A stretch of DNA of 52,214 nt from assembly GCA_002493865.1 (NCBI GenBank), contig DLAC01000001.1, positions 1,330 to 53,543 of the forward strand, in the 5' to 3' direction. The position numbers were made by a program, and so were the translations under genes. Within the stretch, counting starts at the first letter, position 1. The number at the start of each line of letters is the position of its first letter. The notes beneath the pieces are model-generated. The model saw only the letters and a list, made by a program, of their open reading frames with translations. It searched no databases and was not told where the DNA came from. This document shows, one piece after another, positions 17,019-25,373 of this stretch. This stretch comes from Caryophanales bacterium UBA7057. GTDB taxonomy: Bacteria; Bacillota_I; Bacilli_A; RF39; UBA660.

Positions 17019-18962
17019 GATTGCCTCTTCTAATTCTTTTTTGGTCATCTTTGTATAACCTTTGATTCCTTTTTCTTTTGCTATTGCTTTTAATTTTTCA
17101 AGTTCTTGATCCACTTCTTTTTCAAGTTCTTCTGGCATCTTACCCGTTTCTACTAAAGAATCAATTTGTTCCTTTGTCAAGGTTTCATACTCTAATAAAG
17201 CATCCGCAATTCTTTTTACAAGATCTTTGTTATCTGTCAAAATTTTCTTTGCTGCTTGGTAACATGAATCAATAATCTTACGAACTTCCTTATCAATTTC
17301 ATGCGCAATCTCATTGGAGAAGTTACGACTCTTATTATAATCTCTACCTAAGAATACGCCACCTTCTTGTTGTTCTAATTGAACAGGTCCCAAATCACTC
17401 ATACCATATTCAGTAACCATCGCACGTGCAATTTTCGTGGCTTTTTCAAAGTCATTATGTGCACCCGTTGTTACCTCTTTAAATTTGATTTCTTCAGAAA
17501 CACGTCCACCTAACAAACCAGTAATTCTTTGTAGTAATTCGGTTTTTGTAGATAAATATGTTTCTTCACTAGGCATCATTAAGGTATAACCACCTGCTTG
17601 ACCTCTTGGAATAATCGTAATTTTTTGAACATCATCTGCATTTGGAAGTTTAATACCAAGAACCGCATGCCCTGCTTCATGGTAAGCAACCACTTCTTTT
17701 TCATGGTCGTTATATTTTCTAGAAACTTTGGCAGGACCACCAATGACACGGTCTGTTGCCTCATCAATTTCACTCATTGTAATTGCATTTTTATTTCTAC
17801 GTACTGCTAGAAGAGCAGCTTCATTTAATAGATTTTCTAAGGCAGCTCCACTAAATCCTGGAGTTCTTTTTGCCAAGAAAGATAATTCTACTGATTTATC
17901 TAGAACTTTATCCTTTGCATGAACTTTTAATATTTCTTCACGCTCACGAACATCTGGTAAATCAACAGTTACCTGACGATCAAATCTTCCTGGACGAAGA
18001 AGTGCTGGGTCTAAGACATCTGCACGGTTTGTGGCTGCGATAATGATAATTCCTTCATTTGCCCCAAATCCATCCATTTCTGTAAGTAATTGGTTTAGTG
18101 TTTGTTCCCTTTCATCATGTCCACCACCAAGACCTGTACCACGTTGTCTACCAACGGCATCAATTTCATCAATAAAGATTAAGCAAGGTGCTGTGTGTTT
18201 TGCTTGTTTAAACATATCACGAACACGACTAGCTCCAACACCGACAAATAATTCTACAAAATCAGAACCACTAATATAGTAGAATGGAACATTGGCTTCT
18301 CCTGCAACTGCTTTGGCTAGTAATGTTTTACCAGTCCCTGGAGGTCCTACTAAAAGAACACCCTTTGGAATTCTAGCTCCTAATTTTGTAAATCGTTTAG
18401 GATTTTTCAAGAAGTCAATTAATTCACTTACCTCCTCTTTCTCCTCTTTTAATCCAGCTACATCCTTAAATGTTACTTTATTATTATCATTACTTAGTCT
18501 TGCTCTACTCTTACCGAAATCCATAGATTTATTTGCGCCACCTACTTGTTTCGTTAAGAAGAAGAACCCTGCTCCAACAATAATTACAATTGGTAAAATA
18601 TTCATAACGATTAATAACAAAGAACTAGATTCAGGATCCGCTTTGGTATTAATTTCGATATCTCCACTTTGAGTACTTAAAATTTCACTCATGACAGCTT
18701 CACTTAAAGGAACACGTACAAAGAAACTTTCATTCTCTTTATATCCCTCTAGTTTACCAGTAATTTCATAAGTAACTGCTCTTTCTTTTGGAGTAATTGT
18801 TAATTCTGTTACTTTCTCTTCATCTAATAGAGTAATTAATTTATCATAACTTAATGCATTTACTTTACGATTCATAACGTTAAATGCGTAATAAGCTCCA
18901 AATACAAATAATATTAAAAATAAGTAAGGTAATAACCCTCGTTTTAAACTATTTTTGTTCAT
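17007..18962 (-). CDS. ftsH: ATP-dependent membrane zinc protease FtsH
   Basis: 651 residues. There is an N-terminal membrane helix (10-27), an extracytoplasmic domain, a second helix (115-136), an AAA+ domain with Walker A GPPGTGKT (206-213) and SRH ATNRADVLDPALLRPGRFD, and a zinc protease with HEAGH near residue 430. It degrades membrane and short-lived cytosolic proteins. The C-terminus is unusual: residues about 624-651 (LKAIAKEKGIKGYTKMTKKE) match the Rho-N/HeH-type helical motif. It follows tilS by 13 nt, as in the Bacillus tilS-hprT-ftsH order, without hprT. Confidence 0.97.
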   Translation of the reverse strand: MNKNSLKRGLLPYLFLILFVFGAYYAFNVMNRKVNALSYDKLITLLDEEKVTELTITPKERAVTYEITGKLEGYKENESFFVRVPLSEAVMSEILSTQSGDIEINTKADPESSSLLLIVMNILPIVIIVGAGFFFLTKQVGGANKSMDFGKSRARLSNDNNKVTFKDVAGLKEEKEEVSELIDFLKNPKRFTKLGARIPKGVLLVGPPGTGKTLLAKAVAGEANVPFYYISGSDFVELFVGVGASRVRDMFKQAKHTAPCLIFIDEIDAVGRQRGTGLGGGHDEREQTLNQLLTEMDGFGANEGIIIIAATNRADVLDPALLRPGRFDRQVTVDLPDVREREEILKVHAKDKVLDKSVELSFLAKRTPGFSGAALENLLNEAALLAVRRNKNAITMSEIDEATDRVIGGPAKVSRKYNDHEKEVVAYHEAGHAVLGIKLPNADDVQKITIIPRGQAGGYTLMMPSEETYLSTKTELLQRITGLLGGRVSEEIKFKEVTTGAHNDFEKATKIARAMVTEYGMSDLGPVQLEQQEGGVFLGRDYNKSRNFSNEIAHEIDKEVRKIIDSCYQAAKKILTDNKDLVKRIADALLEYETLTKEQIDSLVETGKMPEELEKEVDQELEKLKAIAKEKGIKGYTKMTKKELEEAIKED

Positions 18963-18975
18963 CCTCTTCCTCCTT

Positions 18976-20307
18976 TTAATAGTATTTTACTATTATATCA
19001 TAATTCTCATTTTTTTGTTTATTAAATTTACTTTTCTTAATTCCTGGAATCCATACAACGGTATCAGTCGCATCCACAACGATTGGCCAAAGTTCTCTTT
19101 CCTGCATCGGAATCTTGGAATCAATAAAGATATCTTTGACTTTTTTATGCCCATTGGTTCCCTTTAAGGCAATCTTATCTCCATATTTTCTAGTACGAAT
19201 ATAAAGAGGTAAGCAAATCTCTTCACTATTCAGTCTACAAACATCATTCCCATTCGTGGATTCTTCTTCTACTTTTTCAATGGTTTTTCCATTCGGCAAA
19301 TTTGCATAATCAAAGAGTTCAATTTCATAAGTATCAATGGTATTACTCTGCCTTTCAAAAGTAAGTAAGTCATACGCTCTCACTACTTTTACTTGATCTG
19401 GTAAAAAGATAAAACTATTTTTCTTTTTGGAATGAATCAGTTTTTGAATAAGTTCTACATGCCGATCATGAATCACCATCAAATCATCTTGATAAATTGT
19501 AGCCAAAATAGAATTTAATACTTTTTCCTGAAGTACCTCGTCGATTTCTAAGAATTTAGAAATATAAAATGATTTTTGATCTGGCTGATAAAGCTTTTTA
19601 TATTCTTTTTTCGCCTGACCATCGATATAATTATTATATTTGATTAAAGTTTTACTAAATTTTAGAAACTTTTCATGATATTTTGGATCTTCTTCTTTCA
19701 AAAAAGGTAATACTTTTTTTCGATAACGGTTTCTAGTATAAGTTTCCTTTTCATTCGAAGAATCAATCACATAAGGTATTTGATGTTCTAAATCAAACTG
19801 CTTGATTTCTTCTTTGGTAACCCCAATGAGTGGACGAACTAAAGTGTAATTATCCTGTTTGACTACTTGCTGAAATCCCGCATAACCTACCAAGCTAGAG
19901 CCACGCACAAGCCTCATTAAAATGGTCTCGACTAAATCATCTCCATGATGAGCAGTCATTAAATAGTTCGCTCCATATTTTTGAACAATTCCCTCAAAGT
20001 AATGATAACGAATGGTACGGGCTTCATTATGAAAATTATCATCTCCATAGTTCTCAATAATCATAGACTCAAAGGCGATATTTTTCTTTTTACACCAGTC
20101 CTCCAAGAATTCCTTTTCTTCAAAGCTTTCTCTTCGAATATTATGATTGACATGACAACATACAAGAGAAAAATGAATTCTTTCTTCTAAATCTTTTAAA
20201 ATACTAAGAAGTGCCATAGAATCCGGTCCCCCAGAACAACCTACTACAATAATGTCTTCTTTTTTTAAACAAAGTTCTTTTTTTAAATATTGATATACAT
20301 GATTCAT
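18976..20307 (-). CDS. tilS: tRNA(Ile)-lysidine synthase
   Basis: 443 residues from the ATG at 20307, chosen for AGGTGA five nt upstream rather than the ATG at 20331. The N-type ATP pyrophosphatase loop SGGPDSMALL is near residue 25, followed by family blocks CCHVNHNIRRES and LMTAHHGDDLVET, and a C-terminal substrate-binding domain with RTRKYGDKI. It converts the wobble C of the AUA-reading tRNA-Ile to lysidine, an essential step. It is co-transcribed with ftsH (13-nt gap). Confidence 0.95.
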   Translation of the reverse strand: MNHVYQYLKKELCLKKEDIIVVGCSGGPDSMALLSILKDLEERIHFSLVCCHVNHNIRRESFEEKEFLEDWCKKKNIAFESMIIENYGDDNFHNEARTIRYHYFEGIVQKYGANYLMTAHHGDDLVETILMRLVRGSSLVGYAGFQQVVKQDNYTLVRPLIGVTKEEIKQFDLEHQIPYVIDSSNEKETYTRNRYRKKVLPFLKEEDPKYHEKFLKFSKTLIKYNNYIDGQAKKEYKKLYQPDQKSFYISKFLEIDEVLQEKVLNSILATIYQDDLMVIHDRHVELIQKLIHSKKKNSFIFLPDQVKVVRAYDLLTFERQSNTIDTYEIELFDYANLPNGKTIEKVEEESTNGNDVCRLNSEEICLPLYIRTRKYGDKIALKGTNGHKKVKDIFIDSKIPMQERELWPIVVDATDTVVWIPGIKKSKFNKQKNENYDIIVKYY

Positions 20308-20377
20308 AATTTCACCTGTTTCTAAATCCATTCAATTGTTATTTTACCATAACTATGGAAAAAACAACCATAATATA

Positions 20378-20405
20378 GAAAAGAAGTGCATATATTTTAC
20401 ACTTC
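20378..20405 (-). terminator. Terminator of the repeat-protein gene
   Basis: On the minus strand GAAGTG (20400-20405) pairs with CACTTC (20383-20388) around an 11-nt AT loop, then UUUUC. The stem begins at the stop codon. Confidence 0.6.
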
Positions 20406-22861
20406 TACCATCGAAATACAATTTTTACAATGAGGAATCCAATAAAGAAAAGGAAATTTAGTAAGAATAAAATACCAAGAATAGAAACACCATGATTCTT
20501 TGGAACTGACGTTAAAGAAGGAATAGAGGATTTTTGATACAAGTCTTCTATGGTAAGATATAATGATTCTAAATAAGCATATTGAAAATCCTTGGGAACA
20601 ATTAAACCATCACTACTCTCTAAATTAGTTAAATATAAGGTACCTCCAATGAACTTTGATAATCCCAAATTCTCTGCAGAAAGTAAATTTCCTAAGAATA
20701 CATCTCCACCAATCCAAGGGGATAATTGAAACGAAGAAGCATGAATCATTCCATCTAGTGAGCAGTCTCTTCCAATAAAATCAGGAAATTCTACATTTTC
20801 TAGATGAGTCACACTTTCTAAGCCTAGGCTTCCCCCAAGATAAGAAGGAAACTTTTGATTTTTAGCAGTAATTAAGTTCTCGAGATTTAAGTCCCCACTG
20901 ATATGTTCTGGAAACTTAAAGTTTTCAATATAGGTTAGACTTTTTAAAATCAAATCTCCTTCCAGGGATTCTGGTAAAATTAAATCATCGGTACTTACTA
21001 AACTACTTAAATCTAGTGTACCATTTAATTGTTTTGGAAGTTGTAATCCTCCAGCATATTTTAAAGATTTTAATCCTAGACCCCCTCCAAGAAATTTAGG
21101 TAAGGTTAACTCATTCGCACTCTCTAGCCCATTCATCCAAAGATTTCCATGAAGGATTGTAGGAAGCCTCAATCCATGTGCACTCTTTAATCCATTGAGC
21201 CAAAGTTCACCAAAAATCTCATCCGGTAGCTCTAGTCCCTCTATATCCAGAAGACCATTAAGTCCTAAATCCCCTCCAAGACTAGAAGGCAGTTCTATCC
21301 CTTTCACACATTTCAAATGACTGAGCCATAAATCTCCTTTCACTGTTTCAGGTAACTGAAATCCACCCTTGGGAACTCGTTCTAATGAATTTAACCTTAC
21401 GGAACCAAGAACGGTCTTTGTGAATTGAACATCTTTGATGTCTGTTACATTTTCTAAATTCAAATTTCCATAAATATATTCAGGAAACTCTACTTTTTCT
21501 AGATGAGAAAGCCCTGATAGATTTAATCCTCCTCCAATAATAAATCTAGGAAGGGAAATCCCTTCTAAAGTATGAAGAAACGATAAATCTAAATGACCAT
21601 AAAAGTATTTGACCTGTTTTCCATTTAAAACATCGGAGGTATCACTCGATATTTCGTCTTCTCTACAATGAAATATTTCCATTAAATCCTGTTTGTAATC
21701 TCTTGTTTTTAGGATTTCGCTGATTCTTGGATCACTCCCATAGCCAAATCCCTCAATCTTATTATCAATCTGGTAAAGAAACCGAATTTCATCTAAAGTA
21801 AGTTCCGATGTTTGAACCTTTGTATAAATACTGGTCAACTTTTTCATATCAGAGACTTTCTTTTTATACCTCTTTCCATCTGGAAATTCTTTTAATTTTT
21901 CTTCTAACGCAGGTTGCATTTCTGGTTCTATCTCTTGTCTTGGCGCAATTCCACGAATTTCTTCAATCTTATTTTTTCCATTCATCCAAATCGCAATTCT
22001 TGGATTTTTATAAAGTCCTTCGGAGTCTTTCGTATAATATACATAGAAATCTCCTTTTTGAAGTTCCCCTTTGGCCGTTTCAATTCCTGCGGTACACCAG
22101 TTCGTTCCACTTCCTTCAATTCCCTTGACTAATATATTTGGATCACTTCCCTGATCATATTTAATCCAAATACCTTCATTCATGTCCTTCCTTGATAATT
22201 CAACCTTCCGTAACATATATCCATACAGTTTTGAAAAACTACCATTTTCTAATAATCTCTGTAAGACAGGTTCCTCTACTGGTTCTCCATGGAGTTCATC
22301 CTGTAAATTTTGATATACGAGTTCTAAAGCCTCCTTATCTAAATGTACAAATAAATTTGTAGTAGAAGTCGATCTTTTATTAAATTGAGACTTTTCATGA
22401 TCATAGGTTCCAAGTTTAAGCATTCCTTGAAAAGCATAATACTTAAACCATTCTGGATAAGGACATTCTTCACTAAAGAAATAATCTAGCCAAACATCCA
22501 AGGACTTTTTTTGATCTCCAATGACTGCTGAAACTAAGTCCTTCTTTTCTTCTTCTGTAAATTCAATATGACCATATCCTCGATCAAGAGCCATTAATTT
22601 TTTCTTGTCGTAAAAGGACTCTTTGATGTTTTCTTCTTTTATAATATATTTTTGGTAATAGAGTTCTTTCAGTAATTGAATTCCATGAAGATCTCTACTC
22701 CTAGCCAAATTTTCTACTCTATTTAACCGATCTAAATATTTGCGCACCTTTTCATTTTTATCATCTTTTGAAGTTGCAGTATGCATCACGGAATCACTCA
22801 TATGTAAATCTTGATATAATCGGTTTAAGAAACTTTCCCCATGATAATGATAATCTCCCAT
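20405..22861 (-). CDS. Tail-anchored protein with sixteen ~21-residue solenoid repeats
   Basis: 818 residues. The N-terminal ~400 residues are soluble and contain GSGTNWCTAG (251-260) and FYVYYTKD...PRIAIWMNG, which recalls WCTA-containing domains of phage and mobile-element proteins; that link is tentative. Residues about 418-758 hold sixteen repeats of about 21 residues with the pattern GxLxLxxLxxxxxLxLPxxLxG, a leucine-rich-repeat-like solenoid. A single hydrophobic helix (about 795-814) ends in KIVFRW, so it is probably anchored by its C-terminus and faces the cytosol; there is no signal peptide. It sits where spoIIE-region genes lie in Bacillus, between divIC and tilS. Function unknown; it has its own extended -10 promoter. 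Confidence 0.8.
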   Translation of the reverse strand: MGDYHYHGESFLNRLYQDLHMSDSVMHTATSKDDKNEKVRKYLDRLNRVENLARSRDLHGIQLLKELYYQKYIIKEENIKESFYDKKKLMALDRGYGHIEFTEEEKKDLVSAVIGDQKKSLDVWLDYFFSEECPYPEWFKYYAFQGMLKLGTYDHEKSQFNKRSTSTTNLFVHLDKEALELVYQNLQDELHGEPVEEPVLQRLLENGSFSKLYGYMLRKVELSRKDMNEGIWIKYDQGSDPNILVKGIEGSGTNWCTAGIETAKGELQKGDFYVYYTKDSEGLYKNPRIAIWMNGKNKIEEIRGIAPRQEIEPEMQPALEEKLKEFPDGKRYKKKVSDMKKLTSIYTKVQTSELTLDEIRFLYQIDNKIEGFGYGSDPRISEILKTRDYKQDLMEIFHCREDEISSDTSDVLNGKQVKYFYGHLDLSFLHTLEGISLPRFIIGGGLNLSGLSHLEKVEFPEYIYGNLNLENVTDIKDVQFTKTVLGSVRLNSLERVPKGGFQLPETVKGDLWLSHLKCVKGIELPSSLGGDLGLNGLLDIEGLELPDEIFGELWLNGLKSAHGLRLPTILHGNLWMNGLESANELTLPKFLGGGLGLKSLKYAGGLQLPKQLNGTLDLSSLVSTDDLILPESLEGDLILKSLTYIENFKFPEHISGDLNLENLITAKNQKFPSYLGGSLGLESVTHLENVEFPDFIGRDCSLDGMIHASSFQLSPWIGGDVFLGNLLSAENLGLSKFIGGTLYLTNLESSDGLIVPKDFQYAYLESLYLTIEDLYQKSSIPSLTSVPKNHGVSILGILFLLNFLFFIGFLIVKIVFRW

Positions 22862-22885
22862 AGAATCCCTACTTTCTATATTTCA

Positions 22886-22891
22886 ATTATA
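22886..22891 (-). promoter_or_regulatory. Extended -10 promoter of the repeat-protein gene
   Basis: TGCTATAAT on the minus strand, 25 nt before the start; the -35 is weak. Confidence 0.5.
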
Positions 22892-22968
22892 GCACGGATA
22901 ATTTTCTAAAAGAATTTAAAAATACACATAAAAAAATCATTTTCTAGAATACCAAGATATTAGTAAAA

Positions 22969-23286
22969 TTATTCATCATCATTTGGAATTCTTAAAATGA
23001 TTTCTCCTTCTTTAGAATACATATATTTTTCTCTCGCATAACGCGCAACATAATCTGGATCTTCAAGCTTTTCTACATCTACTTTTAGTTCTTCTTCTTT
23101 TTCTCTTAAAGATAACATTTTTTGTTGAAGAGCTTCTTTTTCTTTATATTTATCTAGGATTTGAACCCAATAGTTCCCAATTAAAATACTAACGGCTGCA
23201 ATCACAAAAAGACAACAAGGTATAAATAGTATAAACCTTGTATACGTCAGTTTCTTTTTAGTTGTCTTCTTTTTTGTTGTAGCCAT
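22969..23286 (-). CDS. divIC: FtsB/DivIC-family septum formation protein
   Basis: 105 residues: a basic start (TTKKKTTKKK), one membrane helix (residues 18-37), a coiled coil (about 42-75) and the short C-terminal domain EDPDYVARYAREKYMYSKEGE, typical of DivIC/FtsB. It acts in the divisome with FtsL and DivIB at mid-cell. It follows yabQ as in Bacillus (yabP-yabQ-divIC) but has its own vegetative promoter, which makes sense because division is needed outside sporulation. Confidence 0.92.
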   Translation of the reverse strand: MATTKKKTTKKKLTYTRFILFIPCCLFVIAAVSILIGNYWVQILDKYKEKEALQQKMLSLREKEEELKVDVEKLEDPDYVARYAREKYMYSKEGEIILRIPNDDE

Positions 23287-23303
23287 AGTACCCTCCTACA
23301 AGA

Positions 23304-23332
23304 ATTATAGAAGGGATAAAAGGAAAAGACAA
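23304..23332 (-). promoter_or_regulatory. Sigma-A promoter of divIC
   Basis: TTGTCT (23327-23332), a 17-nt spacer, TATAAT (23304-23309) on the minus strand, followed by GGAGGG and the start. Confidence 0.7.
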
Positions 23333-23402
23333 TGATTTTACTTGTGAAATTTTTTACTTTACGTTTTTTTGTCACAGAGAAAATGTCAAATTATGGAAAT
23401 CA

Positions 23403-23696
23403 TTACTTTTCTTTCTTGAAAAATACTCTTCTCGCTTTGCGACTAAACAAATTTCCAATGAAAGTACCCAAGATAACTAATATTAGAAAATAAAGATGAA
23501 CGACTCCTCCATTGATTAAATAAAGAAGAAAGAAATAAAAAAGACAAATAAAAAAACTAAACAAAAATGTGAATATTATTTGAAATGTTTTTTTAGATAA
23601 AAAAAGAAATCGATAACATAAATTCATCAGATAGGAAACTAAAAATCCATAGAAAAATGAAACAATAAAGCTTTGAATTTGAACAGATAAAGCCAT
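23403..23696 (-). CDS. yabQ: YabQ-like spore cortex membrane protein
   Basis: 97 residues with three or four membrane helices and the typical family ending FLLYLINGGVVHLYFLILVILGTFIGN. Bacillus YabQ is about 210 residues; here only the membrane core is present. YabQ is needed for spore cortex formation in the mother cell. The start overlaps the yabP stop by one base and divIC follows, an order shared with Bacillus and Clostridium. The assignment rests on hydropathy, the short motif and synteny. Confidence 0.8.
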   Translation of the reverse strand: MALSVQIQSFIVSFFYGFLVSYLMNLCYRFLFLSKKTFQIIFTFLFSFFICLFYFFLLYLINGGVVHLYFLILVILGTFIGNLFSRKARRVFFKKEK

Positions 23697-23986
23697 TATT
23701 TAAATAACCTACTGATAAATGTAGAATCTTTCTCTTTTTTTGTGGCATCATCGACATAAGCAAAAGATTTTAAGAAACCTTTAATAGAGACATTTCCTTG
23801 AAGTGTATCCAGTTTTAGAAGTTCCAAATCATCTCCCTTTAATACTAAAAAGCCCATGACTGTTTCCATAAGGAATTCTTCATTATCAAAGCTCTCTATT
23901 TTTTTTACCCCAGTTACTAAAATATTTTTTCTCTCTACAATATTAATACTATGATTGTAATTGGCAATTGTGTTATCCTTGTCCAT
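23696..23986 (-). CDS. yabP: Sporulation protein YabP
   Basis: 96 residues from the ATG at 23986, which has AGGTGA at good spacing; longer starts lack one. The family blocks are visible: HSINIVERKNILVTGV, FDNEEFLMETVMGFLVLKG and LDTLQGNVSIKGFLKSFAY. YabP is a mother-cell protein required for cortex/coat assembly, co-expressed with YabQ. A sigma-E-like promoter lies just upstream, which supports a working sporulation role. Confidence 0.9.
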   Translation of the reverse strand: MDKDNTIANYNHSINIVERKNILVTGVKKIESFDNEEFLMETVMGFLVLKGDDLELLKLDTLQGNVSIKGFLKSFAYVDDATKKEKDSTFISRLFK

Positions 23987-24001
23987 ATAATCACCTACTA
24001 T

Positions 24002-24030
24002 AGCGTATGAAGGAACATAAAAAAATATGA
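24002..24030 (-). promoter_or_regulatory. Candidate sigma-E promoter of yabP-yabQ
   Basis: Minus-strand TCATATT (24024-24030), exactly 14 nt, then CATACGCT (24002-24009). This matches the known sigma-E pattern (ATATT, N14, CATACAnT) at nearly every strong position. The -35 overlaps the descending arm of the preceding terminator. Confidence 0.55.
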
Positions 24031-24054
24031 GAACATCTTCTAGAATTCCCATAT
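24018..24054 (-). terminator. Terminator after the DUF1292-like gene
   Basis: On the minus strand ATATGGGAA (24046-24054) pairs with TTCTCATAT (24025-24033), one G-U, 12-nt loop, then seven U residues. Confidence 0.6.
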
Positions 24055-24061
24055 ATATTTT

Positions 24062-24319
24062 TTATGATTCCATATTTTCAAGATTAATATCTAATACATC
24101 TTTCGCGGCTTCCAAAAATAAAGGTAATAATTCAGTAGTTAACTCTTTATCTTCAAGCTCTACAAGTTCTTCCCCATCTTCATAACAAAACTTTAAATTT
24201 CCATGATTTTTAATATCCACTAAGTAATAATAGAACTTGTCTTTATAATTAATTTTACTAACTACTACATATTCATTATCATCATCAAGAACTAAAGTAT
24301 CTTTCATTTCTGCTATCAT
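24062..24319 (-). CDS. DUF1292-like small acidic protein
   Basis: 85 residues, acidic, with the DUF1292/YrzB pattern LVLDDDNEYVVVSKINYKDKFYYYLVDI followed by EDGEELVELEDKEL. The family is common in Firmicutes, usually beside yrrK-ruvX; the function is not known. It overlaps the upstream gene by 4 bp (ATGA) and ends before a terminator. Length and charge fit the family. Confidence in the family is moderate to good. Confidence 0.75.
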   Translation of the reverse strand: MIAEMKDTLVLDDDNEYVVVSKINYKDKFYYYLVDIKNHGNLKFCYEDGEELVELEDKELTTELLPLFLEAAKDVLDINLENMES

Positions 24320-24630
24320 CGTTTTTTACCTACACTTTCTTGAGGATCAGTATTTTCTATTCCGAGCTGTACATCAATATCTTCAATCTTTGTTTGTAAA
24401 ACCGTCTTTTGAACAATTGATTCTACTAAGGAATGTGCAAACTGTAAAGCAGAATATCCCAAAGGTAAAAAAATTATTGGGGAAGTTCCTAATGCTAATG
24501 CAGCTGCACTTACTCCAACTACTGAGGCTAACCATTTAGAAGAATCCTTAATATCAGCATTTGCTACTGTTATATCTTCTTCATATTTTTTTCTTAATCT
24601 TACCTTATATCTTCTTTCTAAACCATCCAT
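24316..24630 (-). CDS. Hypothetical small membrane-associated protein
   Basis: 104 residues from the ATG at 24630, after AAGGAAGG. It has a basic N-terminus (ERRYKVRLRKKYEED), then a hydrophobic, Ala/Leu-rich region near residues 33-65 that may form one or two membrane segments, and a polar C-terminus. No family recognised. It forms a two-gene operon with the DUF1292-like gene (ATGA overlap) from a TTGACT/TATCCT promoter just upstream. Confidence 0.7.
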   Translation of the reverse strand: MDGLERRYKVRLRKKYEEDITVANADIKDSSKWLASVVGVSAAALALGTSPIIFLPLGYSALQFAHSLVESIVQKTVLQTKIEDIDVQLGIENTDPQESVGKKR

Positions 24631-24652
24631 ACAAGCACCTTCCTTACTTCTA

Positions 24653-24681
24653 AGGATACCGTTATCAAAAAATAAAGTCAA
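24653..24681 (-). promoter_or_regulatory. Promoter of the two-gene operon 24630-24062
   Basis: TTGACT (24676-24681), 17 nt, TATCCT (24653-24658) on the minus strand. Confidence 0.5.
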
Positions 24682-24737
24682 TAAATACATGAAATGTTAT
24701 ACAGAAATATACAGAGACATTAAAAAATAAAAAGCAT

Positions 24738-24759
24738 AAAAAAAGCCTCTTTCGAGACT
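24738..24759 (-). terminator. Terminator of spoVG
   Basis: On the minus strand AGTCTC/GAGGCT with a GAAA tetraloop, then seven U residues. Confidence 0.7.
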
Positions 24760-24772
24760 TAATATTTTTATT

Positions 24773-25057
24773 TTATTCTTCCTCTTCAGAATCTACAGGA
24801 TCTTCTGCTTCATCGTAAGCTTTAAGAATTGTTTCTTCGAACATTGCACGTACTTCTGGATTAATTGGATGTGCAATATCTCTATATCCACCAGTAGGAG
24901 TTTTCTTACTAGGCATAGCTATAAATAATCCTTTTTCTCCTTCGATAATTCTAATATCGTGTACTGCAAAACTATCATCTAATAATACAGATGCAATACC
25001 CTTCATTCTTGATCCTTCTTTTTCAATCTTACGAACATTTACAGTTGTAATCTTCAT
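24773..25057 (-). CDS. spoVG: Regulatory RNA/DNA-binding protein SpoVG
   Basis: 94 residues, the standard length. It starts MKITTVNVRKI and carries the family core GIASVLLDDSFAVHDIRIIEG, then FIAMPSKKTPTGGYRDIAHP, ending in an acidic tail. SpoVG is a conserved Firmicutes nucleic-acid-binding regulator affecting septation, virulence and sporulation. It follows veg, as in the Bacillus veg...spoVG region, with its own promoter and terminator, so it is monocistronic. Confidence 0.97.
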   Translation of the reverse strand: MKITTVNVRKIEKEGSRMKGIASVLLDDSFAVHDIRIIEGEKGLFIAMPSKKTPTGGYRDIAHPINPEVRAMFEETILKAYDEAEDPVDSEEEE

Positions 25058-25098
25058 GTGTTATATCCTCCTTCTAAAGCATACACTTTATATTATTC

Positions 25099-25127
25099 AT
25101 CATATAATGGAATTTCTTAAAAGTCAA
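25099..25127 (-). promoter_or_regulatory. Promoter of spoVG
   Basis: TTGACT (25122-25127), 17 nt, TATGAT (25099-25104) on the minus strand, starting directly after the veg stop codon. It is sigma-A type, unlike the sigma-H promoter known in Bacillus. Confidence 0.62.
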
Positions 25128-25373
25128 CTACTTTTGAGAAATATCACTAGAACATTTAGAAGAAATGGTAAGCTTTCTCATGAGTACATCACTATAACTG
25201 AATGACTTAATAAATTGACCTTCTTTTAAGGATATGATGAAAACAGAATCATAGGTATTTGTAATGGTCCCATAAAATTCCTCCGTTTGATTCCGACTCC
25301 CATGAAATCTGAAAAATAACTCTTGTCCTCGATAGGAATCCATCCTAGTTTTAATTTTTTCTATACTCGTCAT
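25128..25373 (-). CDS. veg: Veg protein
   Basis: 81 residues from an ATG at 25373 that overlaps the yabG stop (ATGA). The Veg core is present: TSIEKIKTRMDSYRGQELFF, RNQTEEFYGTITNTYDSVFII and FSYSDVLMRKL. Veg is a small conserved Firmicutes protein tied to biofilm matrix regulation in Bacillus. It follows rsmA-yabG as in Bacillus. The fit in length and sequence is good. Confidence 0.92.
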   Translation of the reverse strand: MTSIEKIKTRMDSYRGQELFFRFHGSRNQTEEFYGTITNTYDSVFIISLKEGQFIKSFSYSDVLMRKLTISSKCSSDISQK

